This document shows positions 25,463 through 34,358 of a stretch of 64,000 nt of DNA, piece after piece; within the stretch, counting starts at the first letter, position 1, and the number at the start of each line of letters is the position of its first letter. The stretch lies in contig OZ245729.1 in NCBI GenBank assembly GCA_965227215.1, positions 806,001-870,000 on the forward strand, written 5' to 3'. Source of the stretch: Gracilimonas sp965227215 (lineage in GTDB: Bacteria; Bacteroidota; Rhodothermia; Balneolales; Balneolaceae). The notes below the pieces were generated by a model. It was not told where the DNA came from and did not search any database. It was given only the letters and a program-made list of their open reading frames with translations. Both the position numbers and the translations under genes were made by a program.

Positions 25463-26464
25463 ATGAGCGAATACGCAATTGACATGGAAGCGCTGGGCGA
25501 AAAAATTGAAAAGAACAGCGCCTTTATTGAAGACATTCGAAAAGAGTTAGATAAGGTGATTATCGGGCAGCGGTACATGATTGACCGCTTGTTGGTTGGG
25601 CTATTAACCAACGGACACGTTCTGCTTGAGGGCGTTCCCGGACTGGCTAAGACCCTGACGGTTTCAAGCTTAGCAACGGTTTTGGACACGGCTTTTCAGC
25701 GCATTCAGTTTACACCCGACCTCTTGCCGGCCGACCTGATCGGTACGCTCATTTACAATCAGAAAGAAGCAGAGTTCCTGGTTAAAAAAGGACCCATCTT
25801 CGCGAATATCATTCTGGCAGATGAAATCAACCGTTCTCCCGCCAAGGTTCAGAGTGCTTTGCTCGAAGCCATGCAGGAGAAACAGGTTACCATTGGTGAA
25901 AATACATTCAAACTGGATGAACCGTTTCTGGTTCTTGCCACTCAAAACCCGGTGGAGCAGGAAGGAACCTATCCGCTGCCGGAAGCTCAGGTCGATCGTT
26001 TTATGCTGAAGCTTAAGATCGACTACCCTACCGAAAAGGAAGAGATGCAGATTATGCGTCAACAGGCCAAAACCGGGAAGAAGGAAGAGCTGAATAAGGT
26101 TGTAAGTCCGGCCAAAATTTTAGAAGCCCGATCTACCATCAATGAAATCTATATGGATGAAAAGGTGGAGCAGTACATCGTGGACCTGGTGTTCGCCACC
26201 CGTAAGCCGAAGAATTATAACCTGGATGATCTCGAGGATTTAATCAGCTTTGGAGCTTCTCCACGCGCTACTATCAACCTCAATCTTGCTTCCCGGGCGC
26301 AAGCCTTTATGGAGCACCGTGCGTACGTTACACCGGAAGATGTGCGAACTATCGCGATGGATGTGTTACGCCACCGTATCATTCCAACCTTTGAGGCGGA
26401 AGCTGAAGACATTACGCCGGAAGACATTGTGACGAAGATCATGAACAATGTTCAGGTGCCGTAG
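25463..26464 (+). CDS. MoxR family AAA+ ATPase (solitary copy)
   Basis: 333 residues from the ATG at 25463 ('MSEYAIDMEALGEK'); the longer in-frame reading from 25259 overlaps uppP antisense and is not credible. Walker A 'GVPGLAKT' (about 53-60), Walker B 'LADEINR', sensor-1 'ATQNPVEQEG' and the Arg-finger region are intact. MoxR ATPases are chaperone-like enzymes that help mature protein complexes, usually with VWA-domain partners. No such partner lies beside it: uppP is divergent and a strong terminator follows. A paralogue sits at 49446-50465 inside a DUF58 cluster. Confidence 0.93.
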   Translation: MSEYAIDMEALGEKIEKNSAFIEDIRKELDKVIIGQRYMIDRLLVGLLTNGHVLLEGVPGLAKTLTVSSLATVLDTAFQRIQFTPDLLPADLIGTLIYNQKEAEFLVKKGPIFANIILADEINRSPAKVQSALLEAMQEKQVTIGENTFKLDEPFLVLATQNPVEQEGTYPLPEAQVDRFMLKLKIDYPTEKEEMQIMRQQAKTGKKEELNKVVSPAKILEARSTINEIYMDEKVEQYIVDLVFATRKPKNYNLDDLEDLISFGASPRATINLNLASRAQAFMEHRAYVTPEDVRTIAMDVLRHRIIPTFEAEAEDITPEDIVTKIMNNVQVP

Positions 26465-26501
26465 GAATATTCAACATTGAATTCAGAACATTGAAGTTAA
26501 G

Positions 26502-26528
26502 AGGCGCCGGGTGGCGCCTTTTTTTTTG
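26502..26528 (+). terminator. terminator after solitary moxR
   Basis: Perfect 7-bp stem AGGCGCC (26502-26508) and GGCGCCT (26513-26519) around a GGGT loop, directly followed by about ten T residues. Textbook rho-independent terminator. Confidence 0.92.
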
Positions 26529-26529
26529 T

Positions 26530-26736
26530 TTAATGTGTCATCGCGTAGAGCCCACATTTCTGACCTTAAACTCCTTTTTCCTGGTTCCGCCACTCCGCTG
26601 CGGAACCGAGCTGTGAGGCTATGCCTCAGAATTAGCTGGATTGGTAGTTTCGTTATTGCATTGAGTTTGAGGCTGAGCCTCAGAGGGGCCTTACGGAGCA
26701 GAGCACCGTAACGAGGAAAAATTCTCATCCAATAAA
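26530..26736. repeat. non-coding stretch packed with small palindromes
   Basis: About 205 bp between two terminators, without a gene. Contains ggttccgc/gcggaacc (26583-26607), two near-identical 15-bp palindromes tgaggc-NNN-gcctca (26614-26628 and 26668-26682), and ttacgg/ccgtaa (26691-26711). The start (26537-26556, gtcatcgcgtagagcccaca) resembles a decayed copy of the repeat at 34313 and 50471. Looks like one or more REP/MITE-type extragenic elements. Confidence 0.6.
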
Positions 26737-26737
26737 A

Positions 26738-26770
26738 AAGCCCCTGCACATAACTTATGTGCGGGGGCTT
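26738..26770 (-). terminator. terminator after rpsA
   Basis: Long stem aagcccc-t-gcacataa pairing with ttatgtgc-g-ggggctt across a short loop, with TTTTTT following on the minus strand (plus-strand A-run at 26734-26739). 26 bp downstream of the rpsA stop. Confidence 0.9.
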
Positions 26771-26796
26771 GATAACTTTAGAAAGCTATTCGGGAA

Positions 26797-28806
26797 TTAT
26801 TCTTCTTCGTCAGAATCTTCTTCCTCTTCATTCTCAGCTTCTTCAGCTTTTGCTTCTTCTTCAGCCTTTTTCTTGGCTTTGGCAGCATCTGCTTTCTTCT
26901 GAGCTTCGGCTTTCTCTTTTTCTTCCATGTCTTTCTTCAAAGCTGCAAGTCCTGACATCTCACCGAGTGTCGGAGCACCGGTTTCAGTGTTGGCACTTTC
27001 AACTTTCTTCTTGGCTTTCTTAGCTTTGTTCTTGTCAGAATCAAGCTGACTCAATTCGATGTTTTTGTTTCCTTCATCGAAGTTCAGAACAAATGCGTCT
27101 TCAACTTTGTCGCCTTCTTTGTACTCGGCTTCGGTTGATTTAGCATAGCTTAAGAATGCTTCAGCACCTAATGGAAGCTTCACAAATACGCCTTTGTCGG
27201 TAGTTTTAACAACTTCACCTTCAACGGTGTTACCCGGTGCGTACTCTTCAGCATATTGTTTCCATGGGTTGTCTTCCACTTGCTTATGGCCAAGGGTGAT
27301 TCGACGGTTGTCGAAGTCAACACCAAGAATTACAACCTCGATTTCCTGATCTTTGTCAACCACTTCATTTGGATGATCAACTTTCTCAGTCCAGCTCAGG
27401 TCAGAAACGTGAATCAAGCCATCAATGCCGGGCTCGAGTTCAACGAATACTCCAAAGTTGGTAAGGTTGCGAACAACACCGGTATGCTTGGATCCAACAG
27501 GGAAACGATCAAGGATGTCTGCCCATGGATCATCTTCAAGCTGCTTAACACCAAGAGAAATTTTCTTCTCTTCTTCGTTGATGTTCAGAACAATACATTC
27601 TACGATATCATCTTTCTCAACTAACTGAGACGGATGCTTGATGTGCTGTGTCCATGACATTTCAGAAATGTGAATCAGACCTTCAACACCTTTCTCGAGT
27701 TCAATAAATGCACCGTAATCAGCGATAGAAACAACGCGACCCTGTACTTTATTTCCTTCAGGATACTTCTCATTGATAGCATCCCATGGATGTGGCTGAA
27801 GTTGCTTCAGACCCAGAGAAACTCGTTTGCTCTTCTCGTCAAAATCGATAACAGCAACGTTCATGCGCTGGTCGAGTTGTACAATCTCGTGTGGATCGTC
27901 AACACGTCCCCAAGACAAGTCAGTAATGTGAAGCAGTCCGTCAACACCACCAAGGTCGATGAATACACCGAAGTCAGTAATGTTTTTAACAGCACCTTCG
28001 AGAACCTGACCGGCTTCGATGGTTTCGAGAATTTCTTCACGCTGCTCTTCAAGATCAGACTCAATAAGGGCACGGTGAGATACAACCACGTTTTCTGCAG
28101 CCATATTCAGCTTAACAACCTGGAACTCCATGGTTTTGCCTACATAGGCATCGAAGTCACGCACAGGTCGCACGTCGATTTGAGAACCGGGCAGGAAGGC
28201 GTCGATGCCTAACACATCTACAACCATACCACCTTTGATTCGGCGCTTGATATATCCTTCAATAATAACGCCATCATCATGAGAAGCTTCAATTTTCTCC
28301 CAAGCTTTCAGGATATCTGCTTTACGACGGGATAGGATTAACTGTCCTTCTTTGTCCTCAACGCGATCAAGGAATACTTCCACTTCATCGCCGGGCTCCA
28401 TTTCTTCCAGAGCTTCGTTGGAGAACTCATTTACCTGGATAATACCTTCAGATTTGAAACCGATATCTACAACAACGTATTTCTCATCTACAGAGACAAC
28501 ACGGCCGTGTACAATTTCTTTTTCTTCAATTTCATTGAGGGTGTCTTCATACATATCCACCATCTCATTGTACTCATCATCAGAATATTCATCGGATGGA
28601 CGCTGGAGGTCTTCAAGACTGTACACCTCTCCTTCCACGTCTCCGGAGTACACATGAGTCAATGTTTTTTTTCTCTCTTCAGCGGCTTTTTCTTCGGCTG
28701 TAGTTTCTTCTTGCCTTTGCTCTTCCGCTTCAGCTACTGCTGTTTCCTCAGCCGTATTCTCAGCTGTTTCTTGTTCTGCTTGTTCTTGCTTTAATTCGTC
28801 AGTCAT
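26797..28806 (-). CDS. rpsA: 30S ribosomal protein S1
   Basis: 669 residues with six S1 RNA-binding repeats (about 90-570), the full count seen in E. coli S1. Repeats three to five carry the 'DFGVFIDL/DYGAFIEL/NFGVFVEL' and 'GLIHISEMSW'-type cores; repeats one and two are the divergent ribosome-docking types. An acidic Glu/Ala tail of about 75 residues precedes the repeats and a Lys/Glu/Ala-rich tail of about 100 residues follows, making it longer than E. coli S1 (557). A palindrome lies in the leader (28830-28850). cmk is upstream on the same strand, the cmk-rpsA order common in bacteria. Confidence 0.96.
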   Translation of the reverse strand: MTDELKQEQAEQETAENTAEETAVAEAEEQRQEETTAEEKAAEERKKTLTHVYSGDVEGEVYSLEDLQRPSDEYSDDEYNEMVDMYEDTLNEIEEKEIVHGRVVSVDEKYVVVDIGFKSEGIIQVNEFSNEALEEMEPGDEVEVFLDRVEDKEGQLILSRRKADILKAWEKIEASHDDGVIIEGYIKRRIKGGMVVDVLGIDAFLPGSQIDVRPVRDFDAYVGKTMEFQVVKLNMAAENVVVSHRALIESDLEEQREEILETIEAGQVLEGAVKNITDFGVFIDLGGVDGLLHITDLSWGRVDDPHEIVQLDQRMNVAVIDFDEKSKRVSLGLKQLQPHPWDAINEKYPEGNKVQGRVVSIADYGAFIELEKGVEGLIHISEMSWTQHIKHPSQLVEKDDIVECIVLNINEEEKKISLGVKQLEDDPWADILDRFPVGSKHTGVVRNLTNFGVFVELEPGIDGLIHVSDLSWTEKVDHPNEVVDKDQEIEVVILGVDFDNRRITLGHKQVEDNPWKQYAEEYAPGNTVEGEVVKTTDKGVFVKLPLGAEAFLSYAKSTEAEYKEGDKVEDAFVLNFDEGNKNIELSQLDSDKNKAKKAKKKVESANTETGAPTLGEMSGLAALKKDMEEKEKAEAQKKADAAKAKKKAEEEAKAEEAENEEEEDSDEEE

Positions 28807-28829
28807 TATGTTTGGTTATTGGTTTACCT

Positions 28830-28850
28830 CACAATTGACTTTCAATTGTG
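28830..28850. other. palindrome in the rpsA leader
   Basis: Perfect 9-bp arms cacaattga / tcaattgtg around CTT, 23 bp upstream of the rpsA ATG in the cmk-rpsA gap. No T-run follows on either strand. Could be an mRNA hairpin near the ribosome-binding region, possibly for autoregulation, or a protein-binding site. Confidence 0.55.
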
Positions 28851-28876
28851 GGATAAGTTTATGGTTAATTGTTTTT

Positions 28877-29533
28877 CTATTGTGATATCAATCGTTCAAT
28901 TTTTGCACTGATAAAAGCGACTTGTTCTTCGAAGGTCATTTCCGATGTATCCACTAGTACAGCATCATCTGCTTTTTTTAGCGGATCAGAATCCCGGTTA
29001 GAGTCTTTCTCATCCCGCCCGGCAATATTCTGCTTCACATCTTCAAGTGTCACATCTTTGCCTTGTGCTTTCACTTCCTGATATCTTCGCTGTGCACGTG
29101 TTTCCAAATCGGCAACCATAAAAAACTTTAAAGCTGCATCCGGGAAAACAGCGGTTCCTAAATCCCTTCCATCAGCGATGTATATATCGCTTTTAACAAC
29201 TTCACGCATTAAATCATTTACGTATGCGCGAACATCAGGGTTAGAAGCCACCTCACTTACATGCTCAGAAACTTCCATACTTCTTATCCGGTCACTCACA
29301 TCGCGACCATTTAAATACGCATGAAATTTTTCGTTCTTGAAGTGAAAGCTAATTTCGCTTTCTTTCAGTGTGTCAAAGAACTGTGGTAAATCTTTATTAA
29401 CGTCCAGGTATAACAAAGTGGCGACGCGATACAACGCTCCAGAGTCAAGAAATTGAATCTGAAGGTTGGCCGCTACGGCCTTTGCTGTTGAACTTTTGCC
29501 CGATCCTGCGGGTCCATCAATTACCACTATCAT
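28877..29533 (-). CDS. cmk: (d)CMP kinase
   Basis: 218 residues. Phosphorylates CMP and dCMP using ATP. P-loop 'GPAGSGKSSTAKAVA' at about 7-21, followed by 'LDSGALYRVATLLYL' (NMP-binding start) and the insert 'YIADGRDLGTAVFPDA' (about 129-144) with the conserved Gly-Arg-Asp. Standard length. Upstream of rpsA on the same strand; divergent from rpsT. Confidence 0.95.
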   Translation of the reverse strand: MIVVIDGPAGSGKSSTAKAVAANLQIQFLDSGALYRVATLLYLDVNKDLPQFFDTLKESEISFHFKNEKFHAYLNGRDVSDRIRSMEVSEHVSEVASNPDVRAYVNDLMREVVKSDIYIADGRDLGTAVFPDAALKFFMVADLETRAQRRYQEVKAQGKDVTLEDVKQNIAGRDEKDSNRDSDPLKKADDAVLVDTSEMTFEEQVAFISAKIERLISQ

Positions 29534-29581
29534 AACAGATCAGCTAAATTAAACTTATCCTGTTAATTATTCAATCATTTC

Positions 29582-29612
29582 TTGTTTAATATTTTCATAA
29601 CTCTTAATTTTG
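29582..29612 (+). promoter_or_regulatory. Bacteroidota-type promoter for rpsT
   Basis: TTG at 29582-29584, a 20-bp gap, then TAATTTTG at 29605-29612: an exact match to the TTG-N19/21-TAnnTTTG consensus. About 50 bp upstream of the rpsT ATG (29662). Confidence 0.75.
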
Positions 29613-29661
29613 GTTTCTCGGAAAAATCCGGGGAAAAGATAATTTCAAAAGCATATTAGCA

Positions 29662-29913
29662 ATGCCAATAACTGAACAAGCCAAAAAAAGAGTACGACAG
29701 GCTGAAAAACACAGACTTCATAACCGAAGCCGAAAGTCTAAAATGAGATCTTTGGTTAAGAAAGTGTACGAGATTGACGACAAAGCAAAAGCTGAAGAAG
29801 CTTTAAAAGAAGCTGTATCGTACCTCGATCGAATGAGCGTGAAGGGTATCATTCACAAAAATAATGCAGCCCGCAAGAAAGCTCAGTTAACTAAGTACGT
29901 TAACAACCTATAG
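29662..29913 (+). CDS. rpsT: 30S ribosomal protein S20
   Basis: 83 residues, helical and basic. 'MPITEQAKKRVRQAEKHRLHNRSRKSKMRSL' region (about 1-31, in outline) is the bS20 start, followed by 'SYLDRMSVKGIIHKNNAARKKAQL' near the end with the conserved 'KG-IHKN-AARKK' pattern. 12 bp ahead of gpmI and probably co-transcribed with it from the promoter at 29582. Confidence 0.96.
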   Translation: MPITEQAKKRVRQAEKHRLHNRSRKSKMRSLVKKVYEIDDKAKAEEALKEAVSYLDRMSVKGIIHKNNAARKKAQLTKYVNNL

Positions 29914-29925
29914 ATATATAGCTGG

Positions 29926-31446
29926 ATGGCCAACGCCGAATCGAAAGCTCTGCTCGTCATTTTAGATGGATTCGGGTTGGCTGAAAACCCAGATGTCAGC
30001 GCAGTGGATAAAGCTGACACCCCTTATATCGACTCCCTTTTCCAAAATTATCCGCACGCCAAACTTTCTGCCAGTGGAGAGAATGTAGGTCTCCCCGATG
30101 GACAGTTCGGCAATTCTGAAGTTGGCCACCTTAATATTGGTGCCGGCAGAATTGTATGGCAGGAACTATCCCGAATCAACAAAGCCATTAAGGACGGTTC
30201 CTTTTTTGAAAACGAGGAACTGCTGGAAGCTGTAGAAAGAGCCAAGTCAAAAAATAAGATTCATATCATGGGTCTTTTTTCAGATGGAGGTGTTCACAGT
30301 CACAACGAGCATCTCTATGCTTTGCTTGAACTCTGCAAGAAGCACGGCATCGAAAATGTGAACGTGCACGCCTTTACTGATGGACGCGATACCTCCCCTA
30401 ACGGAGGGATTGAATACGCCAAAGAGTTTGAGGCTAAAGCACAGCAAGTCGGCACCGGGCAGCTTTCTTCTATCATTGGAAGATATTATGCCATGGACCG
30501 GGATAATCGCTGGGAACGCATCAAACTTGCCTACGACCTGCTTGTGCATGGGAAAGGTGAGAAATTTGAATCTGCTTCCGAAGGATTTAACGCTTCTTAT
30601 GAAGCAAAGGTAACCGATGAGTTCATAAAGCCAATTCTTCTGGATGACAGCCCGGAGTCACGAATCCAAAAGGATGATGTAGTGATCTTTTACAACATTC
30701 GTGGTGATCGGGCTCGTCAGATTTCACGGGCTTTAAATGAAGAAAGCTTCGCTGAGTTTGAGGTAGAAGACCTGGACCTGCACTACACTACCTTTACTTC
30801 GTATGACGAAACTTTTGAGTTTGCAAGGGTGGCTTACCCCCCACAGGAACTCACGAATACCATGGGAGAATGGATTAGCAAACAGGGACTCAGACAGTTT
30901 CGAATTGCGGAAACGGAGAAGTATCCACATGTAACCTATTTCTTCAACGGCGGAGTGGAAACTCCAAACGAGGGAGAAGAACGCATCGTAATTCCGAGCC
31001 CGAAGGTAGCTACGTATGACCTTCAGCCCGAAATGAGTGCCGAACAGGTTGCAGACACTTTATGCGAGCAACTTGCTTCCGAAAAACATCACTTTGTAGT
31101 ACTTAATTTTGCCAATCCTGATATGGTTGGACATACCGGGGTAATGGAAGCCGCTATAGAAGCAGTGGAAACGGTCGATAAACAACTCGAGCGCGTGATC
31201 AATACCGCAAATAAACACGGTTATCGCTCGCTCATTATTGCAGATCACGGCAATGCCGACTGCATGATAAAAGAAGATGGAAGTCCACACACAGCGCATA
31301 CCACCGCTTTGGTTCCGGCCATTGTTGTTAATTTCCCGGAAGAAATCACCTTAAGCGATGGTATCCTGGCGGACGTATCCCCTACGCTCCTAAAGCTTAT
31401 GGGGATTGAGCAACCCGAGGAAATGACCGGCAAATCGTTATTTTAG
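29926..31446 (+). CDS. gpmI: 2,3-bisphosphoglycerate-independent phosphoglycerate mutase
   Basis: 506 residues. Interconverts 3- and 2-phosphoglycerate in glycolysis/gluconeogenesis through a phosphoserine intermediate with two Mn2+ ions. D14 ('ILDGFGLA') and the catalytic S64 ('QFGNSEVGHLNIGAGR') are present, as are the 'FTDGRDTSP' substrate-binding loop and 'ADHGNADCM' metal-binding motif near the C-terminus. Full length, all metal ligands visible. It follows rpsT by 12 bp. Confidence 0.97.
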   Translation: MANAESKALLVILDGFGLAENPDVSAVDKADTPYIDSLFQNYPHAKLSASGENVGLPDGQFGNSEVGHLNIGAGRIVWQELSRINKAIKDGSFFENEELLEAVERAKSKNKIHIMGLFSDGGVHSHNEHLYALLELCKKHGIENVNVHAFTDGRDTSPNGGIEYAKEFEAKAQQVGTGQLSSIIGRYYAMDRDNRWERIKLAYDLLVHGKGEKFESASEGFNASYEAKVTDEFIKPILLDDSPESRIQKDDVVIFYNIRGDRARQISRALNEESFAEFEVEDLDLHYTTFTSYDETFEFARVAYPPQELTNTMGEWISKQGLRQFRIAETEKYPHVTYFFNGGVETPNEGEERIVIPSPKVATYDLQPEMSAEQVADTLCEQLASEKHHFVVLNFANPDMVGHTGVMEAAIEAVETVDKQLERVINTANKHGYRSLIIADHGNADCMIKEDGSPHTAHTTALVPAIVVNFPEEITLSDGILADVSPTLLKLMGIEQPEEMTGKSLF

Positions 31447-31586
31447 TTTCAGCGATTCGCATTTAGTTTGCATTTACTTTTCCGCGCTACTACCTTCGAG
31501 TAGTAATGAACTAAAGCAGTGTTTCACACGTTTTTTTATCTGAATATTCACAGATTTATTTAGCAATTATTTAAGGAACTCGTCAG

Positions 31587-34169
31587 ATGGAGGGAAATTT
31601 TTCAAGCAAAGTTCGAGATGTAATACAGTTTAGCCGTGAAGAAGCTTTACGGTTGGGACATGACTACATCGGAACAGAGCATTTAATATTAGGTATCGTT
31701 CGATTAGGTGATGGAGTCGCAGTCCGAATTTTAAAGAATCTGGATTGTGATCTTTTCAAGCTTAAAAAAACCATTGAAGACACCGTAAGAGGTACCGGTG
31801 GATCCGTACAGGTTGGCAACATTCCACTTACCAAGCAAGCCGAAAAAGTTCTTCGGATTACGTACCTGGAGGCCAAACTTTATAAAAGTGATACCATCGG
31901 CACCGAACACCTCCTGTTATCTCTCTTGAGAGACGATGAGAATATCGCTGCGCAAATACTGCAACAGTTCAGTATCTCTTACGATGCAGTTCGCGAAGAA
32001 CTGGATCTTATCATATCCGGAAAATCTCGTGACGACCATAGCGATTCCTCGTCTATGACTGCGAGTGCTTCCACATCCAAAGGATCCGGTTCCGGATCAG
32101 GGAGCTCGAGGGAAAAGAAAATGGAAAAATCGAAAACACCTGTACTCGACAACTTTGGCCGTGACCTAACCGAGATGGCTGAAGAAGGACGTCTCGACCC
32201 TATTATTGGTCGTGAAAAAGAAATTGAACGTGTGGCCCAGGTACTAAGCCGTCGTAAAAAGAATAACCCTGTGCTTATTGGTGAACCGGGAGTTGGTAAA
32301 ACGGCCATCGCCGAAGGTCTTGCAACACGTATTATAGAGCGCAAAGTATCGCGGGTTCTTTATGATAAGCGTGTAATTGCTTTGGACCTGGCTGCCCTGG
32401 TTGCCGGAACCAAATATCGCGGTCAGTTTGAAGAGCGAATGAAGGCCGTTATGACCGAGCTTGAAAAAACAGATGATGTTATTCTGTTTATTGACGAGCT
32501 CCATACCATTGTTGGAGCCGGTGGTGCAAGTGGCTCGCTGGATGCTTCCAACATGCTGAAACCTGCCCTTGCACGGGGAGATGTTCAGGCTATCGGAGCT
32601 ACTACTCTGAATGAGTATCGTCAGTTTATTGAAAAAGACGGTGCCTTGGAACGACGTTTCCAGAAAATTATGGTTGATCCTACCACACCGGAAGAAACCA
32701 CAGAGATTTTAAATCAAATCAAGCCCAAGTACGAGAAACACCATAGCGTTCGCTTTACCGATGATGCGATTGAAGCTTGTGTGAAACTCACTGATCGATA
32801 TGTAACCGATCACTTCCTCCCGGATAAAGCGATTGATGCTTTAGATGAAGCCGGAGCCCGTGTTCACTTATCCAACATCACGGTTCCTCAGAACATTATT
32901 GATCTGGAAGAGGAAATCGAGACCACCAGTGAAGAGAAGAATTCGATGGTGAAAAAGCAGCGCTTTGAAGAAGCTGCCCGCCTCCGTGATAAGGAAAAAC
33001 GTTTGATTGAGGAGCTTGAAGTAGCTCAGCGTCAATGGGAAAAAGAATCTGAAAGCATTGTGTATGATGTTAAAGAAGAAGACGTTGCTTCCGTAATCGC
33101 TATGATGAGTGGTGTTCCTGTTAACAAAATCACACAAAAAGAAGGCCAGAAACTGCTCAAGATGAAGAAAGAGCTAGGCGGTCAGGTGATTGGACAGGAC
33201 GAAGCTATCGTTAAATTAACCAAAGCCATTCAGCGTACACGCGCCGGACTTAAAGACCCTACCCGACCTATCGGATCATTTATATTCCTTGGGCCAACCG
33301 GTGTAGGTAAAACAGAAATGGCTAAGGTGCTTTCCAAGTATTTATTTGATAAGGAAGACACGCTCATTCGTGTCGATATGAGTGAGTATATGGAGAAGTT
33401 CTCTGTTTCACGACTGGTAGGAGCTCCTCCGGGCTATGTTGGCTATGAAGAAGGTGGTGTACTGACTGAAAAAGTGCGCCGTAAGCCTTATAGCGTTATT
33501 CTTCTGGATGAAATTGAAAAAGCTCACCCGGATGTGTTTAACATTTTACTGCAGGTGCTGGATGACGGAATTCTGACCGACAGCCTTGGCCGTCGTGTCG
33601 ATTTCCGAAATACCATCATCATCATGACTTCTAATATAGGAGCTCGTGATATCCGAAATATGGGCAAAGGCATCGGCTTTGATACCGATGATTCCGCTTT
33701 CGATTACGCGAAGATGAAATCAACCATCCAGGACGCGCTTAAGAAAGTGTTCAATCCTGAATTTCTGAATCGTATCGATGATGTAATTACATTCCGTCCG
33801 CTCGAGAAAGACGACATCTTCCAAATCATCGACCTGATGAACGAAGATCTCTTCAAGCGAATCAAGGAGCTGGGTTATGAAATTGAAGTAACCAAAGCTG
33901 CCAAGGAATTCATCACCGATAAAGGCTTCGATCAAAAGTATGGAGCACGACCACTGAAGCGTGCAATCCAGAAGTATATCGAAGATCCTTTAGCAGAAGA
34001 ATTGCTCGAGAATGAACATCACGAAGGATCTCTCATCAAGATTAAGATGAATAACTCCCGTGATGGACTCGAATTCGACTGGAAAGAAGCTGAACCCACT
34101 GCTTCTCAAAGCGAAGACAACGATGAGTCTAAAGAAGAAGATACATCAGAAAAGCCGAAAGAAGCTTAG
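31587..34169 (+). CDS. clpC: ATP-dependent Clp protease ATP-binding subunit ClpC
   Basis: 860 residues. AAA+ unfoldase that feeds proteins to ClpP. N-terminal double Clp-N repeat (about 5-145), a Ser/Gly-rich linker (about 150-180), D1 with Walker A 'GEPGVGKT' (about 233), the middle domain holding a UVR motif ('RFEEAARLRDKE', about 453-464) that identifies ClpC rather than ClpB or ClpA, D2 with 'GPTGVGKTE' (about 570) and an acidic tail. Strong terminator 25 bp downstream. No ctsR or mcsAB genes flank it, so its regulation differs from Bacillus. Confidence 0.96.
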   Translation: MEGNFSSKVRDVIQFSREEALRLGHDYIGTEHLILGIVRLGDGVAVRILKNLDCDLFKLKKTIEDTVRGTGGSVQVGNIPLTKQAEKVLRITYLEAKLYKSDTIGTEHLLLSLLRDDENIAAQILQQFSISYDAVREELDLIISGKSRDDHSDSSSMTASASTSKGSGSGSGSSREKKMEKSKTPVLDNFGRDLTEMAEEGRLDPIIGREKEIERVAQVLSRRKKNNPVLIGEPGVGKTAIAEGLATRIIERKVSRVLYDKRVIALDLAALVAGTKYRGQFEERMKAVMTELEKTDDVILFIDELHTIVGAGGASGSLDASNMLKPALARGDVQAIGATTLNEYRQFIEKDGALERRFQKIMVDPTTPEETTEILNQIKPKYEKHHSVRFTDDAIEACVKLTDRYVTDHFLPDKAIDALDEAGARVHLSNITVPQNIIDLEEEIETTSEEKNSMVKKQRFEEAARLRDKEKRLIEELEVAQRQWEKESESIVYDVKEEDVASVIAMMSGVPVNKITQKEGQKLLKMKKELGGQVIGQDEAIVKLTKAIQRTRAGLKDPTRPIGSFIFLGPTGVGKTEMAKVLSKYLFDKEDTLIRVDMSEYMEKFSVSRLVGAPPGYVGYEEGGVLTEKVRRKPYSVILLDEIEKAHPDVFNILLQVLDDGILTDSLGRRVDFRNTIIIMTSNIGARDIRNMGKGIGFDTDDSAFDYAKMKSTIQDALKKVFNPEFLNRIDDVITFRPLEKDDIFQIIDLMNEDLFKRIKELGYEIEVTKAAKEFITDKGFDQKYGARPLKRAIQKYIEDPLAEELLENEHHEGSLIKIKMNNSRDGLEFDWKEAEPTASQSEDNDESKEEDTSEKPKEA

Positions 34170-34193
34170 GCTGATAATCTTCTGAAAGAAACT

Positions 34194-34229
34194 AAAGCCG
34201 GTGCATGCTAAATGTGCCGGCTTTTTTTT
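34194..34229 (+). terminator. terminator after clpC
   Basis: Stem AAAGCCGG (34194-34201) and CCGGCTTT (34217-34224) around a 15-nt loop, followed by a run of T residues to 34229. Confidence 0.92.
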
Positions 34230-34312
34230 GACTTAGAAAAAATAGCTCAGTCATTCCACACCTGAAGCAGAATCAGAATCTCCTGTCAAAGCATAGTTTT
34301 AGGAACAAGAGT

Positions 34313-34336
34313 TCGCGGGTCTGAGCCCGCGATGAC
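34313..34336 (+). repeat. 24-bp palindromic extragenic repeat, copy A
   Basis: tcgcggg-tctgag-cccgcga followed by tgac. The 7-bp arms are perfect. The same 24-mer, with two base differences, occurs in opposite orientation at 50471-50494. It lies between the clpC terminator and the 3' end of the next gene. Confidence 0.7.
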
Positions 34337-34358
34337 GACTCAAAGATCTGAAATAAAT

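Noticed and set aside
27670..28212. 180-codon plus-strand open frame within rpsA
   Set aside because: Antisense shadow of repeated S1 domains, which tend to leave long open opposite frames.
31488..31505. tactac/gtagta hairpin after gpmI as a terminator
   Set aside because: Six-bp stem without a T-run; not enough to call.
32868..33137. Minus-strand open frame inside clpC
   Set aside because: Antisense to the conserved middle domain of ClpC; its residue pattern mirrors that gene.
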